DNA of 36,830 nt from an uncultured Candidatus Actinomarina sp. (lineage in GTDB: Bacteria; Actinomycetota; Acidimicrobiia; Actinomarinales; Actinomarinaceae). Where the stretch lies: contig CACKZW010000010.1 of NCBI GenBank assembly GCA_902604835.1, forward strand, positions 1 to 36,830, given 5' to 3'. The position numbers and the translations under genes are program-made. The notes beneath the pieces are model-generated. The model saw only the letters and a list, made by a program, of their open reading frames with translations. It made no database searches and was not told the DNA's origin. Of the stretch, positions 1 to 8,285 are shown one piece after another. Position 1 is the first letter of the stretch, and every line of letters begins with the position of its first letter.

Positions 1-1
1 A

Positions 2-673
2 CTATCTACCTCAAGAAGTACAAAAAAAATAACTCAAAAAATAGCTTTTGCTAATAAAACATTAAATATCAAAGTTAATGCCGAAACTGCTTTGCCTAGA
101 TGGTTGAATGTAAGCTTTGTACTAATTCCTTTATTTATAGTGATTGGAATAATAAATACCTCATCAACACAAGAATGTGGAGAAAACGGCATTCTTGATA
201 TTGATAGAAAATCTCAATTGACAATTAATTGTGATGGTTCTGCTTTTGAAGGTAAAGGTGTTGGCTCAGCAAGTTCTATAAATTACATTGCTCTTGGACA
301 ACAAATATATTCTGGAGCAGCTGCTTGTGCTGGTTGCCACGGTGTGAATGGAGGTGGTGGTGTTGGACCAGCATTTACAGGGGGCGAGCTCTACACAACA
401 TTCCCAACTTGCAGTGATCATGCACTTTGGATTGAGCTGGGATCAGCAGGATGGCAAGCTGACGTTGGTCCAGCTTATGGTGCCGAAGATAAAGTTTCTA
501 TTGGAGGAATGCCAGGTTTTGCCGGAAAACTTACAGAAGATGAGCTTTATGCAGTAGTTGTGTTTGAAAGAGTTGTCTTTGGTGGTGGCGATACAAATGA
601 AGTTTTAGAAGATTGTGGTCTTCTAGAAACTGATGAAGATGTAACTGCTGAAGCAGTTGAAACATCAAGTTAA
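2..673 (+). CDS. Membrane-anchored c-type cytochrome (5' end outside window)
   Basis: The reading frame is open from the first bases of the window, so the true start lies upstream. A TTG at 92 would begin just before the membrane helix and is unlikely to be the start. What is visible is a polar N-terminal stretch, one hydrophobic helix (about nt 105-160), then an exported domain with a single haem-binding CAGCH motif (nt 326-340) in a Gly-rich context. A downstream GGMPGFAGKLTEDEL segment supplies the likely distal Met ligand. This is a class I mono-haem cytochrome c held to the membrane by its N-terminus, probably an electron carrier between a bc-type complex and an oxidase. The partner complex is not in the window. 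The fold is clear; the exact respiratory role is inferred. Confidence 0.8.
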   Translation, partial: LSTSRSTKKITQKIAFANKTLNIKVNAETALPRWLNVSFVLIPLFIVIGIINTSSTQECGENGILDIDRKSQLTINCDGSAFEGKGVGSASSINYIALGQQIYSGAAACAGCHGVNGGGGVGPAFTGGELYTTFPTCSDHALWIELGSAGWQADVGPAYGAEDKVSIGGMPGFAGKLTEDELYAVVVFERVVFGGGDTNEVLEDCGLLETDEDVTAEAVETSS

Positions 674-690
674 ATAAACAAATAAATTCA

Positions 691-727
691 AGTTGATTGT
701 TTAAATAATCAAACTACTATTTTTTTT
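691..727 (+). terminator. Possible intrinsic terminator after the cytochrome gene
   Basis: An inverted repeat (GTTGATT, then AATCAAAC, with an 8-base loop and one bulge) lies 18 bases after the cytochrome stop and is followed by a run of eight T. The stem is AT-rich and therefore weak. Confidence 0.4.
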
Positions 728-799
728 ATGTTGCCAGCAATATATATTCATGTATTTTTGATCGCATTTAGTATTGTTCTTTTCTATGTAATTTTATAA
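728..799 (+). CDS. Possible 23-residue single-helix membrane peptide
   Basis: ATG at 728 opens a 23-codon frame (begins MLPAIYIHVF, ends in a hydrophobic run, TAA at 797-799). It would form one transmembrane helix and stops 4 bases before the next start. There is no ribosome binding site, and the ATG follows directly on the terminator T-run. AT-rich DNA readily yields short hydrophobic frames, so this is only a candidate. Confidence 0.2.
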   Translation: MLPAIYIHVFLIAFSIVLFYVIL

Positions 800-803
800 A
801 AAT

Positions 804-1244
804 ATGGCCAAAAAAAAGAAAGAAAAGAGAGCCGTAGGTTGGAAAGAACACGTTGCTCTGCCTGACTTAAAGATTAAAAGTGTAATAGCAAAAATTGATA
901 CTGGTGCAAATGTCGCAACCATAGATGCTGCAAACATAAAGTTTATAACTAAGAATGATATTAAGTACGTAAAGTTCACTGTAAAAAAAAGAAACAATAC
1001 AATTAGAAAAACCTCTGCACCACTTGCAGGATTTAAAAGAATAAAAAGTTCTAATGGTGATGTTGAAAAAAGACCGTACATAAAAACTGATATCCTGATG
1101 GATGGTATTACAAAAAATATTGAACTGACTCTTACCGATAGAGGTCCTATGGATTATACGATGCTGATTGGAAGAAAAGCCTTAGGGAGAAGATGGGTAG
1201 TTAATCCGTCCATAGGTTTTCTGACAAAGCCTTCAGGAGAATAA
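804..1244 (+). CDS. Retropepsin-like (Zn_protease/RimB-type) protein
   Basis: This 146-residue protein has a Lys-rich N-terminus. Its aspartic-protease-type motif [10 protein letters not shown] (Asp32-Thr-Gly-Ala) is followed by beta-rich sequence and the conserved tail [18 protein letters not shown]. It matches the family annotated as putative ATP-dependent zinc protease (PF05618). In that family RimB-type members are retropepsin-like proteases acting in ribosomal protein S6 glutamylation with RimK. The gene ends 2 bases before the RimK-type ligase, so the two are almost certainly cotranscribed and work on the same poly-glutamate modification. The length is normal for the family. The fold and pairing are well supported; S6 as the substrate is inferred. 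Confidence 0.85.
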   Translation: MAKKKKEKRAVGWKEHVALPDLKIKSVIAKIDTGANVATIDAANIKFITKNDIKYVKFTVKKRNNTIRKTSAPLAGFKRIKSSNGDVEKRPYIKTDILMDGITKNIELTLTDRGPMDYTMLIGRKALGRRWVVNPSIGFLTKPSGE

Positions 1245-1246
1245 AA

Positions 1247-2149
1247 ATGAAGATTGGAATTTTATCACAAGATATTAGATTGTATTCTACAAAACGTCTT
1301 TATGAGACTGCTGTTGAAAGAGGCCATGATACTGAAGTAGTAAGTTATTTAAGGTGTTACATGAATATTGCTAAAGCAAAACCTAGAATATTTTCTGCTG
1401 GTAGAGAGCTAAGCTTTGATTCCGTGATACCAAGAATTGCTGCGACTTGGACATTTTATGGTGCGGCAGTTGTTCGTCAATTTGAATTAATGGGATCAGT
1501 GTCGGCAAATTCTTCGGCTGGAATAAGTAGATCTAGAGATAAATTAAGAGCTTTACAGCTTATTGGAAATACAGGAGTAGAAATGCCAGTCACTGGGTAC
1601 GTTCATTTTTCTAGAGATGTTGAATCTGTTTTAAAAAGTGTTGGAGAGCCTCCTTTTGTTATTAAATTGCTAGAAGGAACTCAAGGAAGAGGTGTTGTGC
1701 TAACCGAAACAATGGATGCAGCAATTAGTGTTATTGAAACAATGAAAAAGATAGATGCAAATATTTTAGTTCAAGAATTCATAAGTGAAGCAAATGGTGA
1801 AGACATAAGAGCAATTGTAGTTGGAGATAAAGTGGTTGCGTCAATGAAAAGAATCGCAAAACCTGGTGAGTTTCGATCAAACGTTCATCTAGGAGGAAGA
1901 GCTGAAAATTACAATATTTCAAAAGAAGAGGAAGAAAGTGCTGTCAAGGCTGCAAAAATTTTAAAACTAGATGTGGCCGGTGTAGATCTAGTTCAATCTG
2001 ACAGAGGGCCGTTAGTCTTAGAAGTAAATTCTTCTCCTGGATTAGAGGGCATTGAATCGGCGTCAGATATTGATGTTGCAAAAGAGATCATATCTTTTCT
2101 AGAAAAAAAAGTGGAAAATACAGATAAGTCAAAACCTATCGATATTTAA
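1247..2149 (+). CDS. rimK: RimK-family ATP-grasp alpha-L-glutamate ligase
   Basis: At 300 residues this is the usual RimK length. The N-terminal pre-ATP-grasp domain is followed by the ATP-grasp core. Visible core elements are [16 protein letters not shown] (nucleotide-binding Lys and Gly-rich loop, about residues 142-157), LVQEFI, the [19 protein letters not shown] strand pair, and the metal-binding end [24 protein letters not shown]. The enzyme adds glutamate to a carboxylate acceptor, classically the C-terminus of ribosomal protein S6. Coenzyme F420 and lysine-pathway ligases are related, so the acceptor is not certain. The upstream retropepsin-like gene supports the RimB/RimK arrangement. 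The 3' end overlaps the convergent glutaredoxin-like gene by 14 bases. Confidence 0.85.
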   Translation: MKIGILSQDIRLYSTKRLYETAVERGHDTEVVSYLRCYMNIAKAKPRIFSAGRELSFDSVIPRIAATWTFYGAAVVRQFELMGSVSANSSAGISRSRDKLRALQLIGNTGVEMPVTGYVHFSRDVESVLKSVGEPPFVIKLLEGTQGRGVVLTETMDAAISVIETMKKIDANILVQEFISEANGEDIRAIVVGDKVVASMKRIAKPGEFRSNVHLGGRAENYNISKEEEESAVKAAKILKLDVAGVDLVQSDRGPLVLEVNSSPGLEGIESASDIDVAKEIISFLEKKVENTDKSKPIDI

Positions 2150-2363
2150 TGAAATTTCTAAAAATTACGTTTGGGTCTAATATTCCCTCGTCTAAAACTT
2201 TTTTACCATATAAAACCACTGGAACTCTTAATAAAAATTCTTGATAGCCTTCTTCAACATCAACTTTTTCAATAGTAAAAAAGTAATTTAAAAAATTGAG
2301 ATTCTTTAAACCTTTTTCACACAATTCACAATTTTCAGTAACGACAATACGTAATGTAGGCAT
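2136..2363 (-). CDS. Glutaredoxin-like (DUF836-type) thioredoxin-fold protein
   Basis: This small protein starts [18 protein letters not shown], a beta strand leading into a CxxC redox motif, and carries the cis-Pro segment RVPVVLYG. This is the layout of the glutaredoxin-like DUF836 family. It is probably a cytoplasmic thiol-disulfide protein. An ATG further upstream (2390) would add nine residues. I prefer 2363 because the homologous fold begins there and a TATATT box sits 6 bases upstream on the minus strand, which fits a leaderless transcript. Its 3' end overlaps rimK. Confidence 0.7.
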   Translation of the reverse strand: MPTLRIVVTENCELCEKGLKNLNFLNYFFTIEKVDVEEGYQEFLLRVPVVLYGKKVLDEGILDPNVIFRNFIKYR

Positions 2364-2380
2364 ATCTCTAATATAGTCAA

Positions 2381-2467
2381 ATGAGGCCATGGACTTTAAT
2401 ATTTATTGTTTTATTAGCCGTAATAATTTTTGTTTCAGGGGCGATTGTCTTAAATATTATTTCTTAA
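2381..2467 (+). CDS. Possible 28-residue single-helix membrane protein
   Basis: ATG at 2381 opens a 28-codon frame beginning MRPWTLIFIVLLAV and ending in TAA at 2465-2467. It predicts an Arg-Pro-Trp N-terminus followed by one long transmembrane helix. It starts 17 bases from the divergent glutaredoxin start and its end overlaps the end of the SAM hydrolase gene. It would account for the only otherwise empty gap in this stretch. No Shine-Dalgarno is visible and no family is recognised. Confidence 0.35.
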   Translation: MRPWTLIFIVLLAVIIFVSGAIVLNIIS

Positions 2468-3260
2468 TATCTATTTTTTCACCATCAACGATACCTATTA
2501 TCTCTGAGGCATTCTTATTTTTAGCAAAAATTGAAATCATACCCCATGAATCAGTAATTAATCCAACTTGATTTACCCCATCACTTTGATATGTTTCAGA
2601 CCAAGTCATTTTAATTTCCTGATTTTGTATATTTACGCTTAAAACATCTCCAATATTTTTTCCAAGATCAGCTAGTTCATCCGGTGAAATATTAGTTTGA
2701 CAATTACCATAGTGATCAATCCATAGGATTTCGCCTTTTACCTCATCTTCTTTTTTTTCTGTCAGAGGAATCAAGTACTGCTGAAGATTCATTAGATCAA
2801 CTTCCTCACCGCAATCTTTTATATCAAGCTGATTTGAGGCAATACCAGCAGCAAAGGGCGAAAATATATCTCTGCCATGAAACGTGTTCCCATCACTAGG
2901 GATAATCCAGTTTTCATTTTCAAGGAGATATGCACTTTTGGCTCCACCTACTGTCGCACATGCAAGATTTAATAATCCATTATCGGGTCCTATCATTACT
3001 CCCCAGTCAGTTTCAATAGCAACAGGTTTTCTATCTGTCCCAACACCTGGATCTACAACTGCTAATAGAACACCTTGTGGAATGTATTGAATAGCTCTCA
3101 TGAGTAAGAGGCTTCCGTATTTAATATTTTGTGGTGGAATCCCATGTGAAATATCATTGACTTTGATAGTCGGATCGATTCTACTAATTACACCCTTAAC
3201 AACGCCAACTGAACCGTCTGAAATTCCAAAATCTGATGCAAATGATATAATCTTTGTCAT
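2457..3260 (-). CDS. DUF62-family S-adenosyl-L-methionine hydrolase (adenosine-forming)
   Basis: At 267 residues this has the family's normal length and its hallmark segments in order: SDFG near the N-terminus, DISHGIPPQN, VDPGVGTDRKP, GPDNGLL, FHGRDIFSPFAA, and the C-terminal beta-barrel motif DHYGNCQTNI. Family members hydrolyse SAM to adenosine and methionine using an activated water, and are related to fluorinase and chlorinase. There is nothing to suggest halogenase activity. The protein is cytoplasmic. It stands alone on the minus strand, with a start 51 bases from the divergent hydrolase gene. Confidence 0.88.
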   Translation of the reverse strand: MTKIISFASDFGISDGSVGVVKGVISRIDPTIKVNDISHGIPPQNIKYGSLLLMRAIQYIPQGVLLAVVDPGVGTDRKPVAIETDWGVMIGPDNGLLNLACATVGGAKSAYLLENENWIIPSDGNTFHGRDIFSPFAAGIASNQLDIKDCGEEVDLMNLQQYLIPLTEKKEDEVKGEILWIDHYGNCQTNISPDELADLGKNIGDVLSVNIQNQEIKMTWSETYQSDGVNQVGLITDSWGMISIFAKNKNASEIIGIVDGEKIDIKK

Positions 3261-3311
3261 TAGAATAAGTATAAAAGTACTTGAGATCTTAAATACATAA
3301 AAAAGGACAAG

Positions 3312-4256
3312 ATGAGAAAAATAATAATCGGAGTCTTATTTTTTATAATTATTGCATATTTTGGAATTGGTTATTATGTCTATGGAGAATCAGTTGCTGT
3401 TCCCTGTGCAGTTGTAGAATCTGAAAAAGAAAATAGGCCTGATAATTTTTCACTTGGAGAAAAAGCAGATTGGGATCCATCGGAATATTTTGTTCAAGAT
3501 TATGAGACTGTTTTGATTAATACAAATGATGATATTGTTTTAAATGGTTGGTGGATGGAAACAGATAAAAATGCTCCAACAATAATTGGTTTACATGGTG
3601 TCACTAGTGGCAAGCATTCTCCTGATGTCTTACTTGTTGGAGGAATGCTTGTGAGTGAGGGATTTAACTATTTAACATTCGACTTCAGAGATCATGGTGA
3701 GAGCACATGTGAAGATGGTGTTCATTCAGCAGGCCAAAAAGAAATTTATGACGTTAAAGCTGCAATTGATTGGTTAACGAATGAGAAAGATATTCCTTCA
3801 GAAAATATTGGATTGCACGGCTCATCATTTGGTGCAATGGTAGCGTTAATGACTCAATATATTTCAGATGATATAAATGCCCTTTCGATTGTTGATACTC
3901 CATTTGACTTTGCAACCTTGGTAAGAGAAGAATTGGTTTATCAGGAATTTCCTGGTTTTTTATTTGAGCCAGTAAACCATTATGCATTACTTTTTGAAGG
4001 AGTTGATATCACTGAAATAAGTCCTGAAGACGGGGTTTCAGCAGGTAGAAATCCTATGATTATATTTAATGGTGTTAAAAGTGACAGAGTTTTATCCCAC
4101 CACACAGACGACTTAATTAGTGCTGGTAATAAGTATTCTGTCTCGATGGACATACATAGATATGAAGAACTATCTCATACTGAGGTCATGTACGCATATC
4201 CAGATGAGTTTCAAAACAAAGCTGTAGATTTTTTTAAAGAAAATTTGAACAGATGA
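3312..4256 (+). CDS. Membrane-anchored alpha/beta hydrolase (first of pair)
   Basis: This 314-residue protein starts with a hydrophobic helix (residues 4-24), acting as an anchor or uncleaved signal, so the catalytic domain is probably outside the membrane. The alpha/beta-hydrolase fold shows an HG oxyanion segment (IIGLHGVTSGKHS, about 91-103), DFRDHGES, the nucleophile elbow GSSFG (Ser172) and a late His289 in LSHTEV. The layout resembles BAAT/AcylTransferase-like and peptidase S9-like hydrolases acting on esters or peptides; the substrate is unknown. The AGGA sequence upstream of the ATG is a ribosome binding site. It overlaps the following hydrolase by 4 bases (ATGA), so the two are translationally coupled. 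Confidence 0.8.
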   Translation: MRKIIIGVLFFIIIAYFGIGYYVYGESVAVPCAVVESEKENRPDNFSLGEKADWDPSEYFVQDYETVLINTNDDIVLNGWWMETDKNAPTIIGLHGVTSGKHSPDVLLVGGMLVSEGFNYLTFDFRDHGESTCEDGVHSAGQKEIYDVKAAIDWLTNEKDIPSENIGLHGSSFGAMVALMTQYISDDINALSIVDTPFDFATLVREELVYQEFPGFLFEPVNHYALLFEGVDITEISPEDGVSAGRNPMIIFNGVKSDRVLSHHTDDLISAGNKYSVSMDIHRYEELSHTEVMYAYPDEFQNKAVDFFKENLNR

Positions 4257-5467
4257 AAAAAATACTTCTTGGATTAGGCGTACTTTTAATTATTGGTCTA
4301 TTTGGTGCAGGGTGGTTTTTTTCAGGAGTTACATATGAAGCTGGGTTAAATCCTGAATTTGATGATCAAGAAGATGTTGGTGTTGCAGAGGATAGAGTGA
4401 TTATTGAAAGTATTTCCAATAATACAATTTCATTAAACGTAGAAGAAGAAAAATGGGGAGTTTTATTAGAAGATGGTATTTATGGTGTACTTGGAGAAAA
4501 TGGAAGTGCAGTTGTAAGTACCATTATTTCACTCGAAGGAGATATCATCACCAGAGAAGTTCTTCAATTTAGTGGGGAACTAGAGGTTGGTGAAAGAGTT
4601 GCTTCTTCTCCCCTTCTTAAAATAGATAATGGAAAATATAGCATTCTTGGAACAAGTGATTATGAAGGAATCGATCAAAATGGAAAATATACTCCAAAAT
4701 CAGTCTCCAACACAGATTTTGAATATATTGAATATGAGTCGGATCTCGGTATGTTTCCTGCATATTTAACAACTAATGGTGATACTGGTGTTGTCATCTT
4801 TGTCCATGGATTTAGAGGCGCATTTGAACGTGATTTTACAGCTATGCTTAGAGCTCCGGATTTCGAAAATCTTGGTTTTAGATCATTAATTATTTCTTAT
4901 AGAAATGATGCAAACTCACCAAAAGATCCTTCAGGCCTTTATCAATATGGTGTCACAGAATGGATCGATCTTGATAATGCTATAAAATATGTTGAAAAAA
5001 ATATTAATCCAGAAAAAATTATTTTATGGGGAACAAGTGGTGGTGGAGGACCAATAACTAGTTGGCTTGAAAAAAATCCTGAATCAAATAGAGTAGATGG
5101 AATTATTCTTGAAGCAGGACTTATTAGCTTTTGGGAAAGCGTTGAAGTCAACGGTAAGGCTAGATATCCATTTATACCTGAATTATTTTTCCCATACATA
5201 AAACTTTTTACTGAAATTAGATACGGGATAGATTTTGACACCATGGATTTTAGAGATGCATTAGTAGAATCTGAAGTACCAGTTCTATTTTTTCATGGAG
5301 ATGATGACGAATGGGTTCCTGTAGAAATGACAGATTATATTGCAGCTAATAGAAGAACAAATTTTACTTATATCAGAATGGCAAATGTTGGTCATGTTAC
5401 ATCTTGGAATGCAGATCCAGAAAGATATCTCTTTGAAATAGGGAAATTTATTGAATCTTTAAATTAA
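4253..5467 (+). CDS. Membrane-anchored alpha/beta hydrolase (second of pair)
   Basis: This 404-residue protein has an N-terminal hydrophobic helix (about 4-25) and a roughly 130-residue beta-rich region with no family I recognise. The hydrolase domain follows: VIFVHGFRGAFERDF, the nucleophile elbow GTSGG (Ser262), FFHGDDDEWVP supplying the Asp (about 350-351), and His380 in NVGHVTSW. The triad is therefore complete. It starts within the stop codon of the preceding hydrolase. The two share their overall plan but differ in sequence, so they may act in sequence on an extracellular substrate. Its 3' end overlaps the convergent glycosyltransferase by 9 bases. Confidence 0.8.
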   Translation: MKKILLGLGVLLIIGLFGAGWFFSGVTYEAGLNPEFDDQEDVGVAEDRVIIESISNNTISLNVEEEKWGVLLEDGIYGVLGENGSAVVSTIISLEGDIITREVLQFSGELEVGERVASSPLLKIDNGKYSILGTSDYEGIDQNGKYTPKSVSNTDFEYIEYESDLGMFPAYLTTNGDTGVVIFVHGFRGAFERDFTAMLRAPDFENLGFRSLIISYRNDANSPKDPSGLYQYGVTEWIDLDNAIKYVEKNINPEKIILWGTSGGGGPITSWLEKNPESNRVDGIILEAGLISFWESVEVNGKARYPFIPELFFPYIKLFTEIRYGIDFDTMDFRDALVESEVPVLFFHGDDDEWVPVEMTDYIAANRRTNFTYIRMANVGHVTSWNADPERYLFEIGKFIESLN

Positions 5468-6592
5468 GCCTTCATATAATCTATTTAAATTCGATGTTGT
5501 AACTTTCCAGTCATAATCTTTTGATATCCTTAAACAATCTAAAGATATTTCTTTGAACTTCTTATTATCATTTAGTAAATTTTTAACAAAGCTATTAACA
5601 TTTCTATCAACTAAATCTTCAGAAAGATAACCGTTTCGGTTGTTTTCAATAAGTTCCATTAATGATCCATTATTAGTTGTAAGTACGGGTACCCCCATTG
5701 TGTTTGCTTCGATCGCAACAAGTCCAAAGGTTTCAAATTCCGAAGTATGAATCAATAATTTTGCTTTATTTAGTAATTCTATAATTTTTATTTGAGGAAG
5801 ATTATCCAAAAACTCAATATTCTCCTCTAAATTAAAATCTTTAACAGTTTGCTTAAGCTCCTGTAAATATTCGTTTCCATATTTGCCACTAGGTCCCCCA
5901 ATGAAAATACATTTAAAATCATTTTCAATTTTTTTAAAATTATTTAAAAATTCCAAGGTTTGAAGTTGTCCTTTTTGTTCTTGTATTCTGCCAATTGATA
6001 AAAAAATGTTTTCTTTTTTAACTGACAAATCAGGAGAAAATATTTTTCTATCAACTCCTGGAGTAACTTTTTTAACTTTATTTTCATCAACTTTGTATGT
6101 GTCAGTAATCAACATAGTTTCAAAAACTGAAGAAGCAGTAACTACATTAGATGATGTCATTACTATTTTTTCGCAATCAACTCTTTCCTTGTTGTAACCA
6201 TCTAAAAAAACCCCCAAACTGTGAGATGTAAAAACAAAAGGTATGTTAAGTTCATTTGAAATCTCTTTTGCAACAAGACCTGACAACCAATAATGTGCGT
6301 GAATTACATCAAAGCTTTTTAAGTCTAAGAATTCCTCAAGTTTGTTTTTAAATTCCTGCAAGTGTATTTCTTTATCCTCAACATTTAGTTCAGGTTCAAA
6401 TATCTCCAACGAAATAAATTCAAGATTTTTATTTTTGAAACTCTCTGCTTTTTCACCTGTTGCTACAGTTACATTGTGCTTTTCTGATAAGTGTTTTGAA
6501 ATTTGTTGAACATAAACACTCATACCTCCACCATCATTTTTTCCTATTTCACTGAAAGGAGAAGCGTGAAATGATAATTGGAGAATATTCAT
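5459..6592 (-). CDS. GT4-family glycosyltransferase, MshA-like
   Basis: At 377 residues this is a GT-B glycosyltransferase. The N-terminal segment (HASPFSEIGKNDGGGMSVYV) and IHAHYWLSGLVA closely resemble the acceptor-side motifs of MshA, the D-inositol-3-phosphate glycosyltransferase of mycothiol synthesis, and the sucrose-phosphate synthase group. The C-terminal donor domain has SIGRIQEQKG and the GT4 EX7E motif (EFETFGLVAIEANTMGVPVL). It is somewhat shorter than typical MshA. Mycothiol synthesis is plausible for an actinobacterium, but no other mycothiol gene is present here, so another phospho-inositol or glycan acceptor remains possible. It overlaps the upstream acyltransferase gene by 4 bases. 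Confidence 0.8.
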   Translation of the reverse strand: MNILQLSFHASPFSEIGKNDGGGMSVYVQQISKHLSEKHNVTVATGEKAESFKNKNLEFISLEIFEPELNVEDKEIHLQEFKNKLEEFLDLKSFDVIHAHYWLSGLVAKEISNELNIPFVFTSHSLGVFLDGYNKERVDCEKIVMTSSNVVTASSVFETMLITDTYKVDENKVKKVTPGVDRKIFSPDLSVKKENIFLSIGRIQEQKGQLQTLEFLNNFKKIENDFKCIFIGGPSGKYGNEYLQELKQTVKDFNLEENIEFLDNLPQIKIIELLNKAKLLIHTSEFETFGLVAIEANTMGVPVLTTNNGSLMELIENNRNGYLSEDLVDRNVNSFVKNLLNDNKKFKEISLDCLRISKDYDWKVTTSNLNRLYEGLI

Positions 6593-7410
6593 ATTTTAAT
6601 TTTTAAATCATACAGCTGATGTACTTCTCCACCAAAGTTAAATTTATATTTTTCTTCGCCTTTAAGAAAATCAAAGTATTGTTTACTTTTTTTGATGCTA
6701 TTTTGTAAAAGTTGATCATTTAAGTAAGTACCAATATTGAATTCATCTAAATTATGGTCTCTGCATGAGTTATATAGGTATTCGACCTTTTCAGATTCAT
6801 AGACAAAAGCACCAGCAATCATTGAATTTTTGTGTTTAAGATAATGAATTTTCCAATTATTTTCTTCAAAAAGGGCTTTATAAAACTTTTCAATCTTCTC
6901 TGTCATATACTTACCTTTTTCACCAGTTGATTTTCTATGCAATGTGATGAATTCATTAAAAATAGTCTCATCTTTTGATTGCTCGTAAGAAAAATCATCG
7001 AACTTATCCTCAAATATCCTTTTTTTTCTTTTTAGTTCATGCCTATTTTTTTTACTTAGACTTTTTAAGTAAGAATCATAGTTGTCAGGCAATTCAAGAT
7101 AGACCGCAATATCACTTTTCTCTATTTTGATAGAAGAAAATGAGTGGTGATTTAGGAATTCACTAACTTGAAAATAGCTCAACGAATCAAGATCAAAGCT
7201 ATTTATATTTAATTCACTTATCTGTTCTGTAGAGAAGAATGGAGTTATTCGATAATCAACAAAATCTCTGTTGAGATTAAAAGAAACAGCTCCTGAATCA
7301 ATTTTGTAATAATCAAATAGTTTTTCAACATTAGATTCATTAAATATTTCTCCAGCTTCTATAAATTCTAGACTTATGAACGGGGAACTAGCTACAAGAT
7401 CTTTAACCAC
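6589..7410 (-). CDS. FemAB/GNAT-type acyltransferase (Acetyltransf_6-like)
   Basis: This protein of about 273 residues has the pattern of BioF2/CelD-like GNAT proteins. A KSLSKKNRHELKRKKR helix precedes the acetyl-CoA-type core, followed by HRKSTGEKGKYM, IAGAFVYESEKVEYLYNSC and the closing FDFLKGEEKYKFNFG. Relatives transfer acyl or aminoacyl groups in surface-polymer assembly. The annotated start is GTG at 7410. The frame remains open upstream to 7489, and the codons just before the GTG (HKWVILDS) read like genuine protein. With no ATG, GTG or TTG there, an ATT at 7443 could be the real start. It lies between the polytopic protein and the MshA-like transferase in a compact leftward set. Confidence 0.7.
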   Translation of the reverse strand: MVKDLVASSPFISLEFIEAGEIFNESNVEKLFDYYKIDSGAVSFNLNRDFVDYRITPFFSTEQISELNINSFDLDSLSYFQVSEFLNHHSFSSIKIEKSDIAVYLELPDNYDSYLKSLSKKNRHELKRKKRIFEDKFDDFSYEQSKDETIFNEFITLHRKSTGEKGKYMTEKIEKFYKALFEENNWKIHYLKHKNSMIAGAFVYESEKVEYLYNSCRDHNLDEFNIGTYLNDQLLQNSIKKSKQYFDFLKGEEKYKFNFGGEVHQLYDLKIKI

Positions 7411-7415
7411 AGAGT

Positions 7416-8159
7416 CTAGAATAACCCATTTATGAGATTTAATACATCTACGAAATACAAAGAGAATAAAAATGCGATTAAATAATCATAAAGATAAATT
7501 TGCGTTGTGAGCTCTGAAAAATATTTGTACTCTCTTCTATTTCTTTGAAATAGGAAATTTAAAATTGTTGTAGATATTGAGACTAGACCTGCTGTGATAA
7601 GAATATATTCAAAACTAAAACCTAAAAATAAGCTTATAGTTGTAATCACAAAAAATGAAGCAAAAAAATTAAAGAAATATTGATAGTTGCTAAATTGGAT
7701 GTTTAAAAATGTTGCAAGAGTTTTTATAAAGAAAAGCATCAAGAATAAAAATGTTAGATAATCTAAATTTTCAATAAATTCTTTTGAAACACAAAAAGAA
7801 ATAATGTAAAAACTAATTACTGTCACTAGATACGAACTACCAAATGTTGATATGCTAATTTCATTAAAAACTAGATATAAAATTCCAACCAAAATCGATA
7901 CTAAAAATATCATTCCTTTTATATCTTCAATTTCTAGGAAGGATGTCAGTACTGGTATAAACGATATAGACAGTAATAAAAGAATAAAAATAAATTCGTT
8001 ATTATCTGTTCTTAATTCGCAAAGTAATAATTCAAGCTGCCAAGCTAATGCTAAACCTACAAAACAGGCGATAGTCAGGCTACTGTTGTTCAAAAAAATG
8101 GTATAGAAAACACCAAAAGTTAAAACTGTTTGTACGTATCGAAGTTGGGTTTGCAACAT
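7416..8159 (-). CDS. Polytopic membrane protein, possibly a degenerate CdsA relative
   Basis: This 247-residue, almost wholly hydrophobic protein has about eight predicted membrane helices. The length and helix layout resemble phosphatidate cytidylyltransferases. The C-terminal part (GLVSISTTILNFLFQRNRREYKYF, then YLYDYLIAFLFSLYF) sits where CdsA has its signature (GDL-ES-KR, then DR-D-LLF). The acidic catalytic residues are mostly absent, however. I therefore treat it as a membrane protein of unknown role with only a weak resemblance to CdsA. It is the first gene of a leftward operon with the acyltransferase and the MshA-like transferase. Confidence 0.5.
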   Translation of the reverse strand: MLQTQLRYVQTVLTFGVFYTIFLNNSSLTIACFVGLALAWQLELLLCELRTDNNEFIFILLLLSISFIPVLTSFLEIEDIKGMIFLVSILVGILYLVFNEISISTFGSSYLVTVISFYIISFCVSKEFIENLDYLTFLFLMLFFIKTLATFLNIQFSNYQYFFNFFASFFVITTISLFLGFSFEYILITAGLVSISTTILNFLFQRNRREYKYFSELTTQIYLYDYLIAFLFSLYFVDVLNLINGLF

Positions 8160-8189
8160 TATCCTCGCGAAAATTTTACCTAGATATGC

Positions 8190-8217
8190 TTGAAAATTAA
8201 AGTGATTTGTATATAAT
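8190..8217 (+). promoter_or_regulatory. Sigma-70-type promoter of nrdJ
   Basis: TTGAAA (8190-8195) and a perfect TATAAT (8212-8217) are separated by 16 bases. The expected transcription start falls at the edge of the first NrdR box. Confidence 0.75.
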
Positions 8218-8223
8218 TAAAAA

Positions 8224-8239
8224 ACACTACATTTAGTGT
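8224..8239 (+). promoter_or_regulatory. NrdR box 1
   Basis: ACACTACATTTAGTGT is a 6-bp perfect inverted repeat around 4 bases. It fits the NrdR consensus (ACACWATATATWGTGT) at 14 of 16 positions. It begins 6 bases after the -10 box, so bound repressor would cover the start of transcription. Confidence 0.85.
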
Positions 8240-8254
8240 CAAGAACAGTGGCAT

Positions 8255-8270
8255 ATACTACATTTAGTTA
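8255..8270 (+). promoter_or_regulatory. NrdR box 2
   Basis: ATACTACATTTAGTTA matches box 1 at 13 of 16 positions and starts exactly 31 bp after it. That is the three-helical-turn spacing typical of paired NrdR boxes. It lies just before the AAGGAG ribosome binding site (8275-8280). Confidence 0.8.
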
Positions 8271-8285
8271 TAAAAAGGAGAAATT

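Noticed and set aside
2389..2571. A 60-codon frame on the plus strand over the SAM hydrolase 3' end
   Set aside because: It is composed of complementary-strand sequence of a strongly supported gene and has no family features. The overlapping 28-codon frame at 2381 is the better candidate.
2457..3260. Fluorinase or chlorinase
   Set aside because: The sequence fits ordinary DUF62 SAM hydrolases and there is no organohalogen context.
8224..8270. Link between the CTACATTTAG in the NrdR boxes and the CCCCTACATTT arm repeats of element 2
   Set aside because: The shared core is short and AT-rich. The NrdR boxes are explained by their palindromes and 31-bp spacing; the resemblance is likely chance.
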